In this document: one piece after another, positions 1 to 8,539 of the stretch
Layout: every line of letters begins with the position of its first letter
Numbering within the stretch: the first letter of the stretch is position 1
Assembly: GCA_964342305.1 (NCBI GenBank)
Contig: CAYFGK010000007.1
Coordinates: forward strand, 27,703 to 91,702
From: DT-110 sp964342305
GTDB lineage: Bacteria; Bacteroidota; Bacteroidia; Chitinophagales; Saprospiraceae
Direction: 5' to 3'
Length of the DNA: 64,000 bases
Position numbers and translations under genes: made by a program
Notes under the pieces: generated by a model
What the model saw: only the letters and a program-made list of their open reading frames with translations
Told to the model about the DNA's origin: nothing
Databases searched by the model: none

Positions 1-444
1 GAGGCGCTTTAGCAACATTTGCAGCATCTCCTCCTGAATATTGTCGCGGGTAGCAAACTCATCTTTAAAGACTTCCAGCAGCAGACTGAATTTGCGCTGA
101 TCCTCGGCACTCAATCGGATAATGGGCGTCTGACGGGAACCGTAATACAGCAGGCCCACACAACCTACCTCCTGATCGTGATCGAGGATACAGTAAAAAT
201 CGCGGTTGTACTGAAATACGACTCCCTCGCCGGGCTCCACCACTTCCAAGTGTTGATTCGGGGCCAGGGTCAATACTTCGTTAGCGGCTAAGGCCACCTC
301 GGTATTATCTACCAGGCCCCGAAACGTGCCGGATTGGTTCCAGATGATCTTAAACCCATTCTTCCCGGCCAGATCTTCGTACCGGTCGGTCGTACTTAGT
401 GTGAGATGACTCTGCTGCCGGCTATTATTGAACGTTAACACCAT
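1..444 (-). CDS. AraC-family transcriptional regulator, N-terminal part (cut by window edge)
   Basis: Open reading frame from an ATG at 442-444 that runs leftward without a stop to base 1 (148 codons seen). The protein begins MVLTFNNSRQQS and contains the segments FYCILDHDQEVGCVGLLYYG and RKFSLLLEVFKDEF, which resemble the cupin-like sensor half of Bacteroidota AraC regulators. The helix-turn-helix half would lie to the left of the window, so DNA binding cannot be seen here. The start is 6 bases after the stop of the small CPNCWG gene upstream, so the two are probably co-transcribed. The call rests on the sensor-half pattern and is moderately sure. Confidence 0.6.
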   Translation of the reverse strand, partial: MVLTFNNSRQQSHLTLSTTDRYEDLAGKNGFKIIWNQSGTFRGLVDNTEVALAANEVLTLAPNQHLEVVEPGEGVVFQYNRDFYCILDHDQEVGCVGLLYYGSRQTPIIRLSAEDQRKFSLLLEVFKDEFATRDNIQEEMLQMLLKRL

Positions 445-450
445 AGCCGA

Positions 451-684
451 TCAGATTCTATCATTGATAGACACACAAATAGGACGTATCACGGCCGGTG
501 CCGGTTGAATACCGGTGAGGTACTTTTCGACAAAGCGACCAATGAATGCTTTGGGGTCGCGTTGCCCCTTATCGATATAAGTGCAGGCGTACTCCTGATT
601 TCCCCAACAATTGGGACATGCCTGTTCATTGGTTACTGAATTCGCAGGTGCGATGCGGGATGTTTTTTGCCAGATGCGTTTCAT
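451..684 (-). CDS. Small CPNCWG-motif protein
   Basis: A 77-residue cytosolic protein starting MKRIWQKTSRIAP. An in-frame start 11 codons further up exists but adds only unrelated residues. It carries the motif CPNCWGNQEY at about residues 23-32, followed by FVEKYLTGI, a pattern I recall from small Bacteroidota proteins in which a second CxxC near the C-terminus completes a zinc knuckle. Here the C-terminus (PICVSINDRI) has only one cysteine, so the second half of the putative metal site looks degenerate. It lies directly upstream of the AraC-type regulator. Function unknown. Confidence 0.6.
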   Translation of the reverse strand: MKRIWQKTSRIAPANSVTNEQACPNCWGNQEYACTYIDKGQRDPKAFIGRFVEKYLTGIQPAPAVIRPICVSINDRI

Positions 685-812
685 GACGGTAAAGTTAAGG
701 TGAAGTACTAATTCCATACTGTCGCAGGATGTACATCATCCAATTTGTCCCGAAAAACGGATCAATGACTAGGCGTTTCTTCCCGCAAGGTTATCAATTG
801 TTCCTGGCGAGG

Positions 813-879
813 GGTATTGGGTAGCAGGTATTTGGTATTAGTACGGTTACACTTTACCCATTACCTTATACCCAATACT
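813..879. terminator. Word-iterated hairpin at end of Gmad2 lipoprotein gene
   Basis: The left arm (about 813-838) and right arm (about 856-879) are near-complementary and built from repeated GGTATTGGGTA-type words. The hairpin reaches the stop codon of the minus-strand gene at 878. The same word set recurs at 2691-2760. Probably a transcription terminator or degenerate palindromic repeat. Confidence 0.5.
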
Positions 880-1924
880 ACTGCCCCAACAACACCGGCA
901 ATGTGTACGAGCGATCGTTCCCGGGCAGACCCGAAGGATTCGCGCGCTCCAGCACCAGCTCTCCACGTTCGTCGTCGGGTGCATCAAAGGTGAGGGATAC
1001 GGAGAAGGGCACCATCTCTTCGGTCATCCATTCACCCTGAGCTTCGGCCACTCCCTCGGCCAGCAGATTATCACTGGCATCGTACAGGCGCACCGGGAAG
1101 GCTCCCTCATTGTACCAGTAACCCACGGCTTCGCCTCTGACCTCGTATGGTGATTGGATATCGAGGTTGGGCGCAGGATCCTCCACCCGGATCAGTTCGC
1201 GGATCGGGGTCTGAGTGGGCACATTCCCCAATTCGATGGTCTTCAGGATAGTATATACAATATCGGCCTGCAGGGAATCCAACTGCCCGCTGCGAACCAG
1301 CCGATCGCCTGCCATCGGGTCACAGTCCGTAACATCTTTTTTAGTTCCCGTTTCCGCATCAAAGCAGGTGGCGGAGAAATTTTGTACCGGGTACTGGGCA
1401 AACAGGAAACCGGAACCCTCCCATCCGTCAGGTACCCGGTCGGGGCGAACGAAATAGCCCCAGGGTGCGGCATTAGCTAAACGGAACACATAAGAAGAGC
1501 GGTCATCGACGTTGTAAGTAAGCGAAATAGGTTTGGATTCGGCTTCAAAAAAAGTCGTTCGTCCACCCGATGGGTATTCAGTACCCAGCCCACCGGGATA
1601 AACTACCAGAAATGCTTTCTCAGCAGATTCGTGAATATCCAGCGGCAGGTCATCAGCACCGCTTTCCGCCATCGGGACTATATTGATCACCGGCGTGGAG
1701 CTGCCTTCCGCTGGTGATTCGGTCACCACCCAATCTTCGGGATACCGCAGCGCGATTTGATACTCAGAGTTCTGATAAGTCTGCCAGCTACTCGTATCAA
1801 CCATGCCAGGTTCATAGGTGGCTGGCTGGCCCGGGCTTTCGCCAAAATTACCACAGGCGGTCAGACAAAAAAATGGTAGAAGTAGGAACAGGTTGTTTTT
1901 GCACATGGTTGTTGCTTGTTTCAT
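878..1924 (-). CDS. Lipoprotein with C-terminal Gmad2 immunoglobulin-like domain
   Basis: A 348-residue exported lipoprotein. The N-terminus has a hydrophobic stretch ending in the lipobox LTAC (Cys about residue 24), so it is probably anchored in the outer membrane. Residues 50-240 form a globular domain starting YQIALRYPEDW, a start typical of PsbP-like modules. Residues about 245-348 (PNLDIQSPYEVRGEA onward) match the Gmad2 immunoglobulin-like domain also found in spore-germination and copper-resistance accessory proteins; it ends LERANPSGLPGNDRSYTLPV. A second ATG at codon 7 is a possible start. It stands alone, with a hairpin at its 3' end. Its ligand cannot be read from sequence. Confidence 0.75.
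   Translation of the reverse strand: MKQATTMCKNNLFLLLPFFCLTACGNFGESPGQPATYEPGMVDTSSWQTYQNSEYQIALRYPEDWVVTESPAEGSSTPVINIVPMAESGADDLPLDIHESAEKAFLVVYPGGLGTEYPSGGRTTFFEAESKPISLTYNVDDRSSYVFRLANAAPWGYFVRPDRVPDGWEGSGFLFAQYPVQNFSATCFDAETGTKKDVTDCDPMAGDRLVRSGQLDSLQADIVYTILKTIELGNVPTQTPIRELIRVEDPAPNLDIQSPYEVRGEAVGYWYNEGAFPVRLYDASDNLLAEGVAEAQGEWMTEEMVPFSVSLTFDAPDDERGELVLERANPSGLPGNDRSYTLPVLLGQ
1834..1847 (-). repeat. GGCGAAAGCC motif, copy 1
   Basis: TTTTGGCGAAAGCC on the minus strand, inside the Gmad2 lipoprotein gene, read there as FGES. Confidence 0.7.
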
Positions 1925-2136
1925 TTGCCCCTACAAAGTACCATCGCACGCCTTGTTTGGTGTGTTAGCAGTTCGAAAGTCTATAATTGGAAATATACCT
2001 GGTACAGAGAATTTGTCCTATTACGTTCTACCAAATACTTAATACCTATTTTTTTCCCTGGGTACTGGATTTTTATAGAAAAACAAACGATATTGTTTTC
2101 GATTAAAACATTTTGTTTTTAACTAAACCAATCATT

Positions 2137-2299
2137 AGATGCTGTTTGAATTTAGTTTTTGATAATTGTTAGAGTGCATTTTGTGGCTAATTGAGGCACC
2201 AAAACCGGAGTTTAGCAGCGCTAAATGAGGATTTTGGTAACGAAAAGTAGCCGCAAAAGGTGCCTAACAAAATCGAAGGATTAAATACAAACAGCTTCT
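2137..2299. repeat. 163-bp palindromic MITE-like element, copy 1
   Basis: Begins AGATGCTGTTTGAATTT and ends CAAACAGCTTCT. The left half is roughly the reverse complement of the right half along its whole length, with an inner hairpin CCAAAA..TTTAGC / GCTAAA..TTTTGG. A copy of equal length and roughly 93 percent identity by eye lies at 59356-59518. It encodes no protein. It ends 27 bases before the SnoaL gene start, in the otherwise gene-free stretch 1925-2326, where nothing else was recognised. Confidence 0.85.
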
Positions 2300-2326
2300 T
2301 AACCATCAACCTAAAATCACCCTACC

Positions 2327-2686
2327 ATGACTACACAAGAAGTCGCTGATCGTCTGGTTGCTCTTAGCCGGGAAGGCAAAAGTGCCGATGCTTACCAGGA
2401 ATTATTTGCCGATCACGCCGTAGCTATCGAACCCGATCATCCCAGCGTTCAACAAAAACGGACCGAGGGCAAAGAAGCCCTGCTCAGGAAGGACAAAGAA
2501 TTTGGCGAAATGCTGGAGGAACTCCACGGTAGCTCTGTCTCAGACCCTATCGTAGCAGGAAACCATTTTTCGGTATCCATGATGCTCGACGCTACCTTCA
2601 AAGGTCAGGGACGCATGAAAATGGATGAGATCTGCCTCTACAAAGTGGAAGACGGGAAGATTGTATCTGAGCAATTTTTCTATTAG
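2327..2686 (+). CDS. SnoaL-like (NTF2-fold) protein
   Basis: A 119-residue soluble protein with the pattern of SnoaL-like NTF2-fold domains: an N-terminal helix pair (VADRLVALSREGKSADAYQE), then FADHAVAIEPDHP, EGKEALLRKDKEF, and C-terminal strands (MKMDEICLYKVEDGKIVSEQFF). Such small proteins are often isomerases, dehydratases or ligand-binding proteins, but no catalytic residue can be assigned. The ATG is 27 bases after the palindromic element, so that element may lie in its leader. Its 3' end faces the quinone reductase fusion, with a shared hairpin between them. Confidence 0.8.
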   Translation: MTTQEVADRLVALSREGKSADAYQELFADHAVAIEPDHPSVQQKRTEGKEALLRKDKEFGEMLEELHGSSVSDPIVAGNHFSVSMMLDATFKGQGRMKMDEICLYKVEDGKIVSEQFFY

Positions 2687-2690
2687 TAAT

Positions 2691-2760
2691 GAGTAGCAAG
2701 GTATAGGGTAGTAGGTATTTGGATGTATCTTTCTACCTAATACCCTATACCCTTTACTCA
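2691..2760. terminator. Bidirectional hairpin between convergent genes
   Basis: Arms 2691-2717 and 2734-2760 are near-perfect inverted copies made of GGTATAGGGTA-type words. The hairpin sits in the 78-base gap between convergent stops, so it probably ends both transcripts. Its words match the hairpin at 813-879. Confidence 0.65.
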
Positions 2761-2764
2761 ATAC

Positions 2765-4285
2765 TCAAATGTACACCACACTCATCACCTCCGCCACACA
2801 GGCCGGCTTCTCCTTACCTTCGACCTCCATTGTACAGGATAATCCGATCAGCATTCCGCCGTCGGATCGGGGTTCGAGCTTGTCCAGGGTAGCGTGCATG
2901 CGCAGGCGATCGCCTACGTAAACCGCCTGCGGGAAACGGACCCGATTGGTCCCGTAGTTAAACGACAGGCGGACATTGTCGAGCTGGATCAACTCGTAGA
3001 CATTTCTTGAAATCAATGACAACGACATGTAGCCGTGTGCCAGGCACCGCCCTTCGGGTAGCTCGCGGGCAGCGCGCTCCTCATCCACGTGAATCCACTG
3101 GTGATCGCCGGTAGCGTCGGCAAAATGATTGATCATCTCCTGCGTAATGGCCATCCATTTGGTGCGGCCGATGGATTTACCCAGATAGGCTTTGACCTCC
3201 TCTATGGATGCTAACTGCAGCGGCCCTTCCGGATTTGGGTCGACATCCGTTTTGTCCGTAGGCTGCGACTTTGGTGCTGATGTTGCCTTGGGAGTCGTCG
3301 GCTTCAGTTCCCGCATTACCACTACGGCTTTTCCCTGCACTTTGCGGTCGGCCATATCCTGCAGGGCCAGCGGTGCTTCCTCAAGCTCATACCGACCGTG
3401 GATCTTCTGGCGAATTTTTCCCGCCTCCATCCATTGCATCAGTTGCATGAGGTTTCGCAGGTTCTGACCCGGATTTTTCTCAGCGAAGCTCCCCCAGAAA
3501 ACGCCCATCACCGAACATCCTTTTAGCAGGGGCAAATTGAAGGGTAATTTGGGAATATCACCCGCAGCAAAGCCAATAACCAAGTACCGACCTTCCCAGG
3601 CCATGCTGCGCAAGGCTGCCTCGGCGTAGGTACCCCCTACCGGATCAACCACCACGTCAACACCCTTTTTACCAATGATCTCTTTCATCCGCTCGCGCAG
3701 ATCCTCTGTCGCATAATTGATCGTATGTCTGGCTCCTTTCTCACGACAAACCCCCAACTTATCGTCGGTCGAGGCCGCCGCTATAACCGTGGCTCCCATG
3801 ACGGTAGCCAACTCTACGGCCGCCAGGCCTACCCCGCCGGCAGCACCAAGTACCAACACCGTTTCGCCTTCCTTTAGCCGTGCCCGGTCTTGCAGGGCGT
3901 GTAAGGCTGTACCGTAGGTATACAAGGTGGTCGCTGCCGTAACGGAATCTAACTGATCGGGAATAGGGAAAACGCGATTGGCCGCCACCACGACTTGGTC
4001 GGCAAAGCCACCCCAACCGCAGAGAGCCAGTACACGCATGCCCGGTTGCAGATGATCAACACCTTCGCCGGTTTCCACGATCGTCCCTGCCACTTCGCCA
4101 CCCGGCGCAAACGGACGCTCCGGCTTGAATTGGTATTTATCCTGAATGATCAACAAGTCCGGAAAATTCACGCCGCAAGCATCTACTGCGACCACAACTT
4201 CGCCCTTGCCAGCCGAAAGTGGTTCGACCTGATCGAGTTGTAGGGAAGATGGACCACCAATCTGGTGAGAACGGAGGGCTCTCAT
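2765..4285 (-). CDS. Quinone oxidoreductase (MDR) fused to MaoC-like hydratase
   Basis: A 506-residue two-domain protein. Residues 1-328 are a complete zinc-independent medium-chain reductase of the quinone oxidoreductase type: ACGVNFPDLLIIQDKYQFKP near the N-terminus, a Rossmann loop VLGAAGGVGLAAVE near residue 150, and VVDPVGGTYAEAAL. A Pro/Thr/Lys-rich linker follows (about 329-355). Residues about 358-506 are a MaoC/NodN-type hot-dog hydratase with the active-site pattern FADATGDHQWIHVD, then GRCLAHGYMSLSL. The family adds water to enoyl-CoA or enoyl thioesters. The fusion suggests sequential reduction and hydration of one acyl-type substrate, which is inference. No frameshift is seen at the junction. 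Confidence 0.85.
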   Translation of the reverse strand: MRALRSHQIGGPSSLQLDQVEPLSAGKGEVVVAVDACGVNFPDLLIIQDKYQFKPERPFAPGGEVAGTIVETGEGVDHLQPGMRVLALCGWGGFADQVVVAANRVFPIPDQLDSVTAATTLYTYGTALHALQDRARLKEGETVLVLGAAGGVGLAAVELATVMGATVIAAASTDDKLGVCREKGARHTINYATEDLRERMKEIIGKKGVDVVVDPVGGTYAEAALRSMAWEGRYLVIGFAAGDIPKLPFNLPLLKGCSVMGVFWGSFAEKNPGQNLRNLMQLMQWMEAGKIRQKIHGRYELEEAPLALQDMADRKVQGKAVVVMRELKPTTPKATSAPKSQPTDKTDVDPNPEGPLQLASIEEVKAYLGKSIGRTKWMAITQEMINHFADATGDHQWIHVDEERAARELPEGRCLAHGYMSLSLISRNVYELIQLDNVRLSFNYGTNRVRFPQAVYVGDRLRMHATLDKLEPRSDGGMLIGLSCTMEVEGKEKPACVAEVMSVVYI

Positions 4286-4295
4286 CGAAATGCCT

Positions 4296-4370
4296 AATTT
4301 TTAATGATTAATTTTTAATTAAGTGAAGCAGTCACCTAATTAAAAATTAATCATTATGCATTAAAAATTA
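4296..4370. repeat. AT-rich long hairpin between genes
   Basis: Arms at 4296-4325 and 4332-4370 consist of repeated AATTTTTAAT-like words and their complements around a short loop (GTGAAGCAGTCAC). It fills the gap downstream of the minus-strand M14 gene's neighbour and overlaps that gene's stop at 4368. Likely a terminator-like or mobile palindromic repeat. Confidence 0.5.
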
Positions 4371-6104
4371 CTCAACTTCGTGCGTTACCGTACCCCCCTT
4401 CGCACTCTCAATGCGAATGGTCAGGGGCGTATTGGCATTGGCTTTTACGATCCAGCGAACATCGACGGTGCTGAGTCCGGAAATGTTGTCGATCGCCAAT
4501 CGCTCCGGTCGGAATTCTTGTTCTTCGGCATCACCGGTATCCCGGTTGAGCACGCGCATGCCGGCAACAACATCACCACCTTGCAGACTGATGAAATCCG
4601 GTGGTGAAATATCGTTTCGCAGATCGTGGTCACTGTGCGTGGGAATGATCCGTTGGTTACCGATGGTGGCGGTCACCTCCAGGTACCCGTCGCCCAGGTC
4701 CTCTTTCGTCACCTCTTCTACTACCAGCTTAGGAGTTTGGTAAGCGTGGTAGAGGGTAAAGGCCATATTTCGGTGTGCATCCGTTTCGAGCAGGAAGCCC
4801 GGATCGGCCCGGCGGTAGTTACGGCGATTACCTCCGATTTCGATCTTACCGTAGGTGGGGTGATCGTATTCTTCCCAGGGCATAAACTGATCGTTAAACA
4901 GAAGACGCTCCTCGAAAAGCTGGGTGGCTTCCTGGGAGCGATCATTGCTGTTGAACATCAGGTAACTGGTGAAAAGCTCATTAGTAAAGGTAAATATCCC
5001 GCGGCCGCCGTGAAACCAGTCGAGTTCGCCACCGAATACGGAATACAGATCATCCCACACGACCAGGTAGCGATAGCCGGGGATCAGGCTTTCCCCTAAT
5101 TCTCCCAATTGATCGTAGACCTGCACATCACGACGTGAATACGTAGGGCGGTCTTCTTCAGCACCGGGTCCGCGCAGCAGCATACCACCGGAGTTATGAT
5201 AGGACTGAGCACCCGCAATGTTAGGGTGATCCATTACAAACTCCATTACTGCCCGATTCTCGGGGATGGAGAAAGGGTAATAGTGTGAGCCACGCTGGAT
5301 GTATTCCGGTTGCCAGTTCCAGCCCCAGTTCCGGTTCGGGTCGTAGTAACCACCCACCCGGTCTTCGTTGATCTGGCCGTCGCCGTCGTTATCAATGCCT
5401 TCCGTCCCGATGATCTCGTGTGTACCCCGTTGATCACCCGTGACCCGGATCATGCGGTTGGGATTTTGTGGGTCAATGATGTAATCACCGTAGGGCGAAC
5501 GGCGGCGCATTTGGGTAATTTCCCCGTCGCCATTCAGGTCATCGAAACCATCCTCGTCGTACATTCCATCCCGGTCATCGTCGATCGGAATCATCCCTGA
5601 ACGTGGGGTACTTGCGGTATTGTCGCCCCGCATGTACGCATTTCGCGCATCAGGGTTGATGGTCGGTACGATATAGAATACTTTCTCCTTCAGGAGATTG
5701 GTAATAAAGTCATTCTGCCCGAAGCTTTCGGCCAGGTACCAGGCAGTGTACATGGCAATTTCCGATCCCTGGATTTCATTGGAGTGGATGTTTCCGTCAA
5801 TGTAAAAACCCGGTTTTTCCAGATCAGGACCGGTACTTTGGTCCGTTACGGTCATACACCACAGATCACGCCCTTCGTAGGATTTACCGATAGACTGTAC
5901 GGAGATGAGATCCGGATGGGCGGCGGCCAGTTTTTTGGCCAGTGTCTCCAGCCCTTCGGCCGTGTAATAGCGATTAAAACTGATCTCCACTTTAGGATTG
6001 GCAGGAGTACCAACGGCCTGAAATATTTGTTCGGGTGTTTGGGCCATGGCGAGTGCCGGCAGCAAAAGCAGGCTCAACGCCCCGATTATATGTCGAATGG
6101 TCAT
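4368..6104 (-). CDS. Secreted M14 zinc carboxypeptidase
   Basis: A 578-residue exported peptidase with signal peptide (residues 1-21, ending AMAQ). Zinc ligands are visible: H107 and E110 in GNIHSNEIQGSE, and H303 in AQSYHNSGG. The catalytic Glu is E376 in FTFTNE, and the substrate-binding Asn/Arg lies in DPNRNW (R258). Two acidic loops (DDDRDGMYDEDG at about 175-186 with LNGDG, and DNDGDGQINED at about 238-248) look like calcium-binding inserts. The C-terminal 120 residues form a beta-rich domain. It should trim C-terminal residues or act on peptides outside the cell. It lies 8 bases downstream of a paralogue (6113-7774) that lacks all these residues. Confidence 0.9.
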   Translation of the reverse strand: MTIRHIIGALSLLLLPALAMAQTPEQIFQAVGTPANPKVEISFNRYYTAEGLETLAKKLAAAHPDLISVQSIGKSYEGRDLWCMTVTDQSTGPDLEKPGFYIDGNIHSNEIQGSEIAMYTAWYLAESFGQNDFITNLLKEKVFYIVPTINPDARNAYMRGDNTASTPRSGMIPIDDDRDGMYDEDGFDDLNGDGEITQMRRRSPYGDYIIDPQNPNRMIRVTGDQRGTHEIIGTEGIDNDGDGQINEDRVGGYYDPNRNWGWNWQPEYIQRGSHYYPFSIPENRAVMEFVMDHPNIAGAQSYHNSGGMLLRGPGAEEDRPTYSRRDVQVYDQLGELGESLIPGYRYLVVWDDLYSVFGGELDWFHGGRGIFTFTNELFTSYLMFNSNDRSQEATQLFEERLLFNDQFMPWEEYDHPTYGKIEIGGNRRNYRRADPGFLLETDAHRNMAFTLYHAYQTPKLVVEEVTKEDLGDGYLEVTATIGNQRIIPTHSDHDLRNDISPPDFISLQGGDVVAGMRVLNRDTGDAEEQEFRPERLAIDNISGLSTVDVRWIVKANANTPLTIRIESAKGGTVTHEVE

Positions 6105-6112
6105 AGTATCAA

Positions 6113-7774
6113 TTATTGGAGGTTGAGAGTAATGGTTTCCGTTCCCAGGTGGGGTGCTCCGGCCGACAGGGTTGCTGTGCCGTTACCGCGTACCAACCAG
6201 GAGAGTTCACGTGACTCACCGCTATCCATCGCCGGATAGAGGTAAATGGGACGTCCGGTGCTCAGTGCCTGCCCGTCGGCCAGTTTCAGCTCAACCCGCA
6301 GTCGCTTCACCCAGTTGAAGTCGTCGCCGATCTGAGAGGTGGTAGGCATCGTTCCGGTGTTGACCACCGTAGCTTTAACCCGCCAGAGATTATCGTCGAC
6401 CTGTTCGGTTCGCACATTACTGAGCGAAACCTTCGGACGGTGCTTGGTTAAGGCTACCGCAAAGTCGGTGTGTTGATCGACCAATTCGCGCACCTGACCA
6501 TAGGGCGGATTGTACGACAGGAAAGGAGCCAGTCCGCCCACTTCCACCGATTGCCCCGGATAATCAGGATGGTCAATAGCCGTCCAGTCGGCAAAGGCGT
6601 TATTGATACCTTCCGATTCGGCCCACCGCAGCAAGTTCAAATCCGCATTTTTATCGCTGTTCGGTTCGTACTGGGCGGCCTCAGTACTGTCTTTCGGCAT
6701 TTGCCATTCGGGGACCTGCCAGCCCGGTACGCCGTAGCTAAAACGGCCATAGTGAAAGTAGGCCCATTCCATGAAGCCACCACCACTCATACTGGAGCGG
6801 GTGCCCTTTTTTACATCGACGTGCTCATTGTACAGTTCGGACACCATTTTATTAACGGTCGCATCACTGCGCAAGATACCACTGATCACCCGCTGGCGAT
6901 CATTCGATGAGCTGTATTCATAGGGAGACGATAAGTTGTCGGAGGGGCCAAAGGTCAGAACGGCAAATACATTGAACCGATCGTAAAGAAAATCGGCCAG
7001 TGCCCGGGTTTCCACTTCGGAAACCCCATAATCACCTGCCCCTTCCCGGAAGGTAGGGTGCTGGAAGGTCCAGTTTTTATTGAAGAAAATGCCCCCGGGG
7101 CCATCCTCACTCTGCTTGCCATCCTCATCATTATCGCGCCCTTCCGGAAAAATATGGTACCGCTTGTCGGTGCCATCCGTTGGTTTTGCTCGGCGCATAA
7201 TGCGGGAATCCGCCGGGTGGACCACCCATTCGCCATCGGGAGCGGCTATCCTCATTTGGGTAAGCATTCCGTCGCCGTTCAGGTCTTCACCGGGATCTTC
7301 GTTCAGGTAGCCGTCGCGATCGGTATCGGTGTCGCGGGCGTTACCCATACGCTCGTACTTTAGATCGGCGAAATACTGGGCTGCCGCATCGGGCGACATT
7401 TGCGGGAATACGTAGAAGGTTACGTCATCGAGCAGCGCATTAATTTCCGCCTCGGCGCTGCCGGCGAGCAAATTCTCCGCCACCCCCAGGGCCAATTCTT
7501 GCCCCAACAGGTGAGGGCCGGCTACCCCGCCAACAATGGCAATGGCCGGTTTGGTATTTTTGTCTCCGGAACCAATCGTCAGTTGCCAGATGGGGCGCCC
7601 GGCGGTAGTTTGCGCCAGGGTAGAAACATCCAGAAGCTCACCGTATTGTTGCTCCAGAGCACGGATACTGTTTTCCAGGGCCTGCCCGTTGCGGTACTGC
7701 TGTTGCCCCCAAACCGGGTTTGACAACGTAAGCCCCAGGATCACCAACCCGATGATTTGGGAAGTTTTGAACAT
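6113..7774 (-). CDS. M14-like paralogue lacking zinc ligands (probable pseudoenzyme)
   Basis: A 553-residue exported protein (signal peptide ending VWGQ) that aligns by eye with the M14 peptidase just downstream, including both acidic calcium-type loops (DTDRDGYLNEDP, DNDEDGKQSEDG). The active-site positions are changed: HxxE becomes A85..H88 (GVAGPHLLGQE), the third His position is G276 (LTFGPSDN), the DPNRNW arginine is Lys (FNKNW), and the catalytic Glu region reads YGVPGWQVPEW. Reading frame and fold landmarks are intact, so this looks like a maintained non-peptidase rather than a decaying gene. It is first in the pair; 8 bases separate it from the active copy. A binding or partner role is inference. 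Confidence 0.8.
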   Translation of the reverse strand: MFKTSQIIGLVILGLTLSNPVWGQQQYRNGQALENSIRALEQQYGELLDVSTLAQTTAGRPIWQLTIGSGDKNTKPAIAIVGGVAGPHLLGQELALGVAENLLAGSAEAEINALLDDVTFYVFPQMSPDAAAQYFADLKYERMGNARDTDTDRDGYLNEDPGEDLNGDGMLTQMRIAAPDGEWVVHPADSRIMRRAKPTDGTDKRYHIFPEGRDNDEDGKQSEDGPGGIFFNKNWTFQHPTFREGAGDYGVSEVETRALADFLYDRFNVFAVLTFGPSDNLSSPYEYSSSNDRQRVISGILRSDATVNKMVSELYNEHVDVKKGTRSSMSGGGFMEWAYFHYGRFSYGVPGWQVPEWQMPKDSTEAAQYEPNSDKNADLNLLRWAESEGINNAFADWTAIDHPDYPGQSVEVGGLAPFLSYNPPYGQVRELVDQHTDFAVALTKHRPKVSLSNVRTEQVDDNLWRVKATVVNTGTMPTTSQIGDDFNWVKRLRVELKLADGQALSTGRPIYLYPAMDSGESRELSWLVRGNGTATLSAGAPHLGTETITLNLQ

Positions 7775-8031
7775 AGTCTTTGTTTTGTTATTTCCTTAAT
7801 GGTACTCAATTGCTAAAGATAATAGACCAGCGGGAAAGGACCATACAAAATGTCCTATCCTGCCCTATTTCCAGGCCATTCGTCGATATATTTCCGGTGT
7901 GCTTCGCCGTTTACTTCGAAATTACCGATGCGGACTGTGGGTTCTGATCATTAGATTGTATCTTATAGGGTCTGTTTATTGGCGAAATCCAAAGCGACAA
8001 ATGCATGAATTAAACCATAATATGAGCTATC

Positions 8032-8496
8032 ATGGCAACATTTGATTTAAACATTAACGGAACAAACCAACAGGTCGATGTCGATCCGGATACCCCCATT
8101 CTTTGGGTGCTGCGCGATTCCCTGAAAATGGTGGGCACCAAGTACGGCTGTGGTATCGGCCAGTGCGGTGCGTGCACCATTCACGTTGACGGTTCGGCTA
8201 TTCGCTCCTGTTCCCTGCCCGTAAGCAGCGTAGGCGATAAGAAAATCACCACCATTGAAGGTCTGGCTACCGACCGCGGCCTGAATGCCGTTCAGGAAGC
8301 CTGGCTGGAAGAGGATGTAGCCCAGTGTGGCTATTGTCAGGCCGGCCAGATCATGAGCGCCGCCGCTTTACTCAAGGAAAATAAGAATCCCGACGACGCA
8401 CAGATCGAATCGGCTATGGCCGGTAACATCTGCCGCTGCGGTACCTACGTGCGCATCAAAAAGGCCGTGCGATCAGCCGCCGGCAAAATGGGATAA
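8032..8496 (+). CDS. [2Fe-2S] subunit of molybdenum hydroxylase (IorA/aldehyde oxidase type)
   Basis: A 154-residue iron-sulfur subunit that passes electrons from the molybdenum subunit. The N-terminal plant-ferredoxin cluster uses C40, C45, C48 and C60 (CGIGQCGACTIHVDG). The C-terminal helical cluster uses C99, C102, C134 and C136 (CGYCQAGQ, CRCGTYVRI). Length and spacing are typical. It has no signal peptide, so if it is exported it would travel bound to the Tat-targeted large subunit encoded 43 bases downstream. The 257 bases before it hold no other gene. Confidence 0.93.
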   Translation: MATFDLNINGTNQQVDVDPDTPILWVLRDSLKMVGTKYGCGIGQCGACTIHVDGSAIRSCSLPVSSVGDKKITTIEGLATDRGLNAVQEAWLEEDVAQCGYCQAGQIMSAAALLKENKNPDDAQIESAMAGNICRCGTYVRIKKAVRSAAGKMG

Positions 8497-8539
8497 CCAC
8501 CCATTCTGCTTTCCTTATTTTCTCAAAATAACGAACATC

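Noticed and set aside
2137..2299. Complete insertion sequence
   Set aside because: The element is only 163 bases and encodes no transposase; at most it is a non-autonomous derivative.
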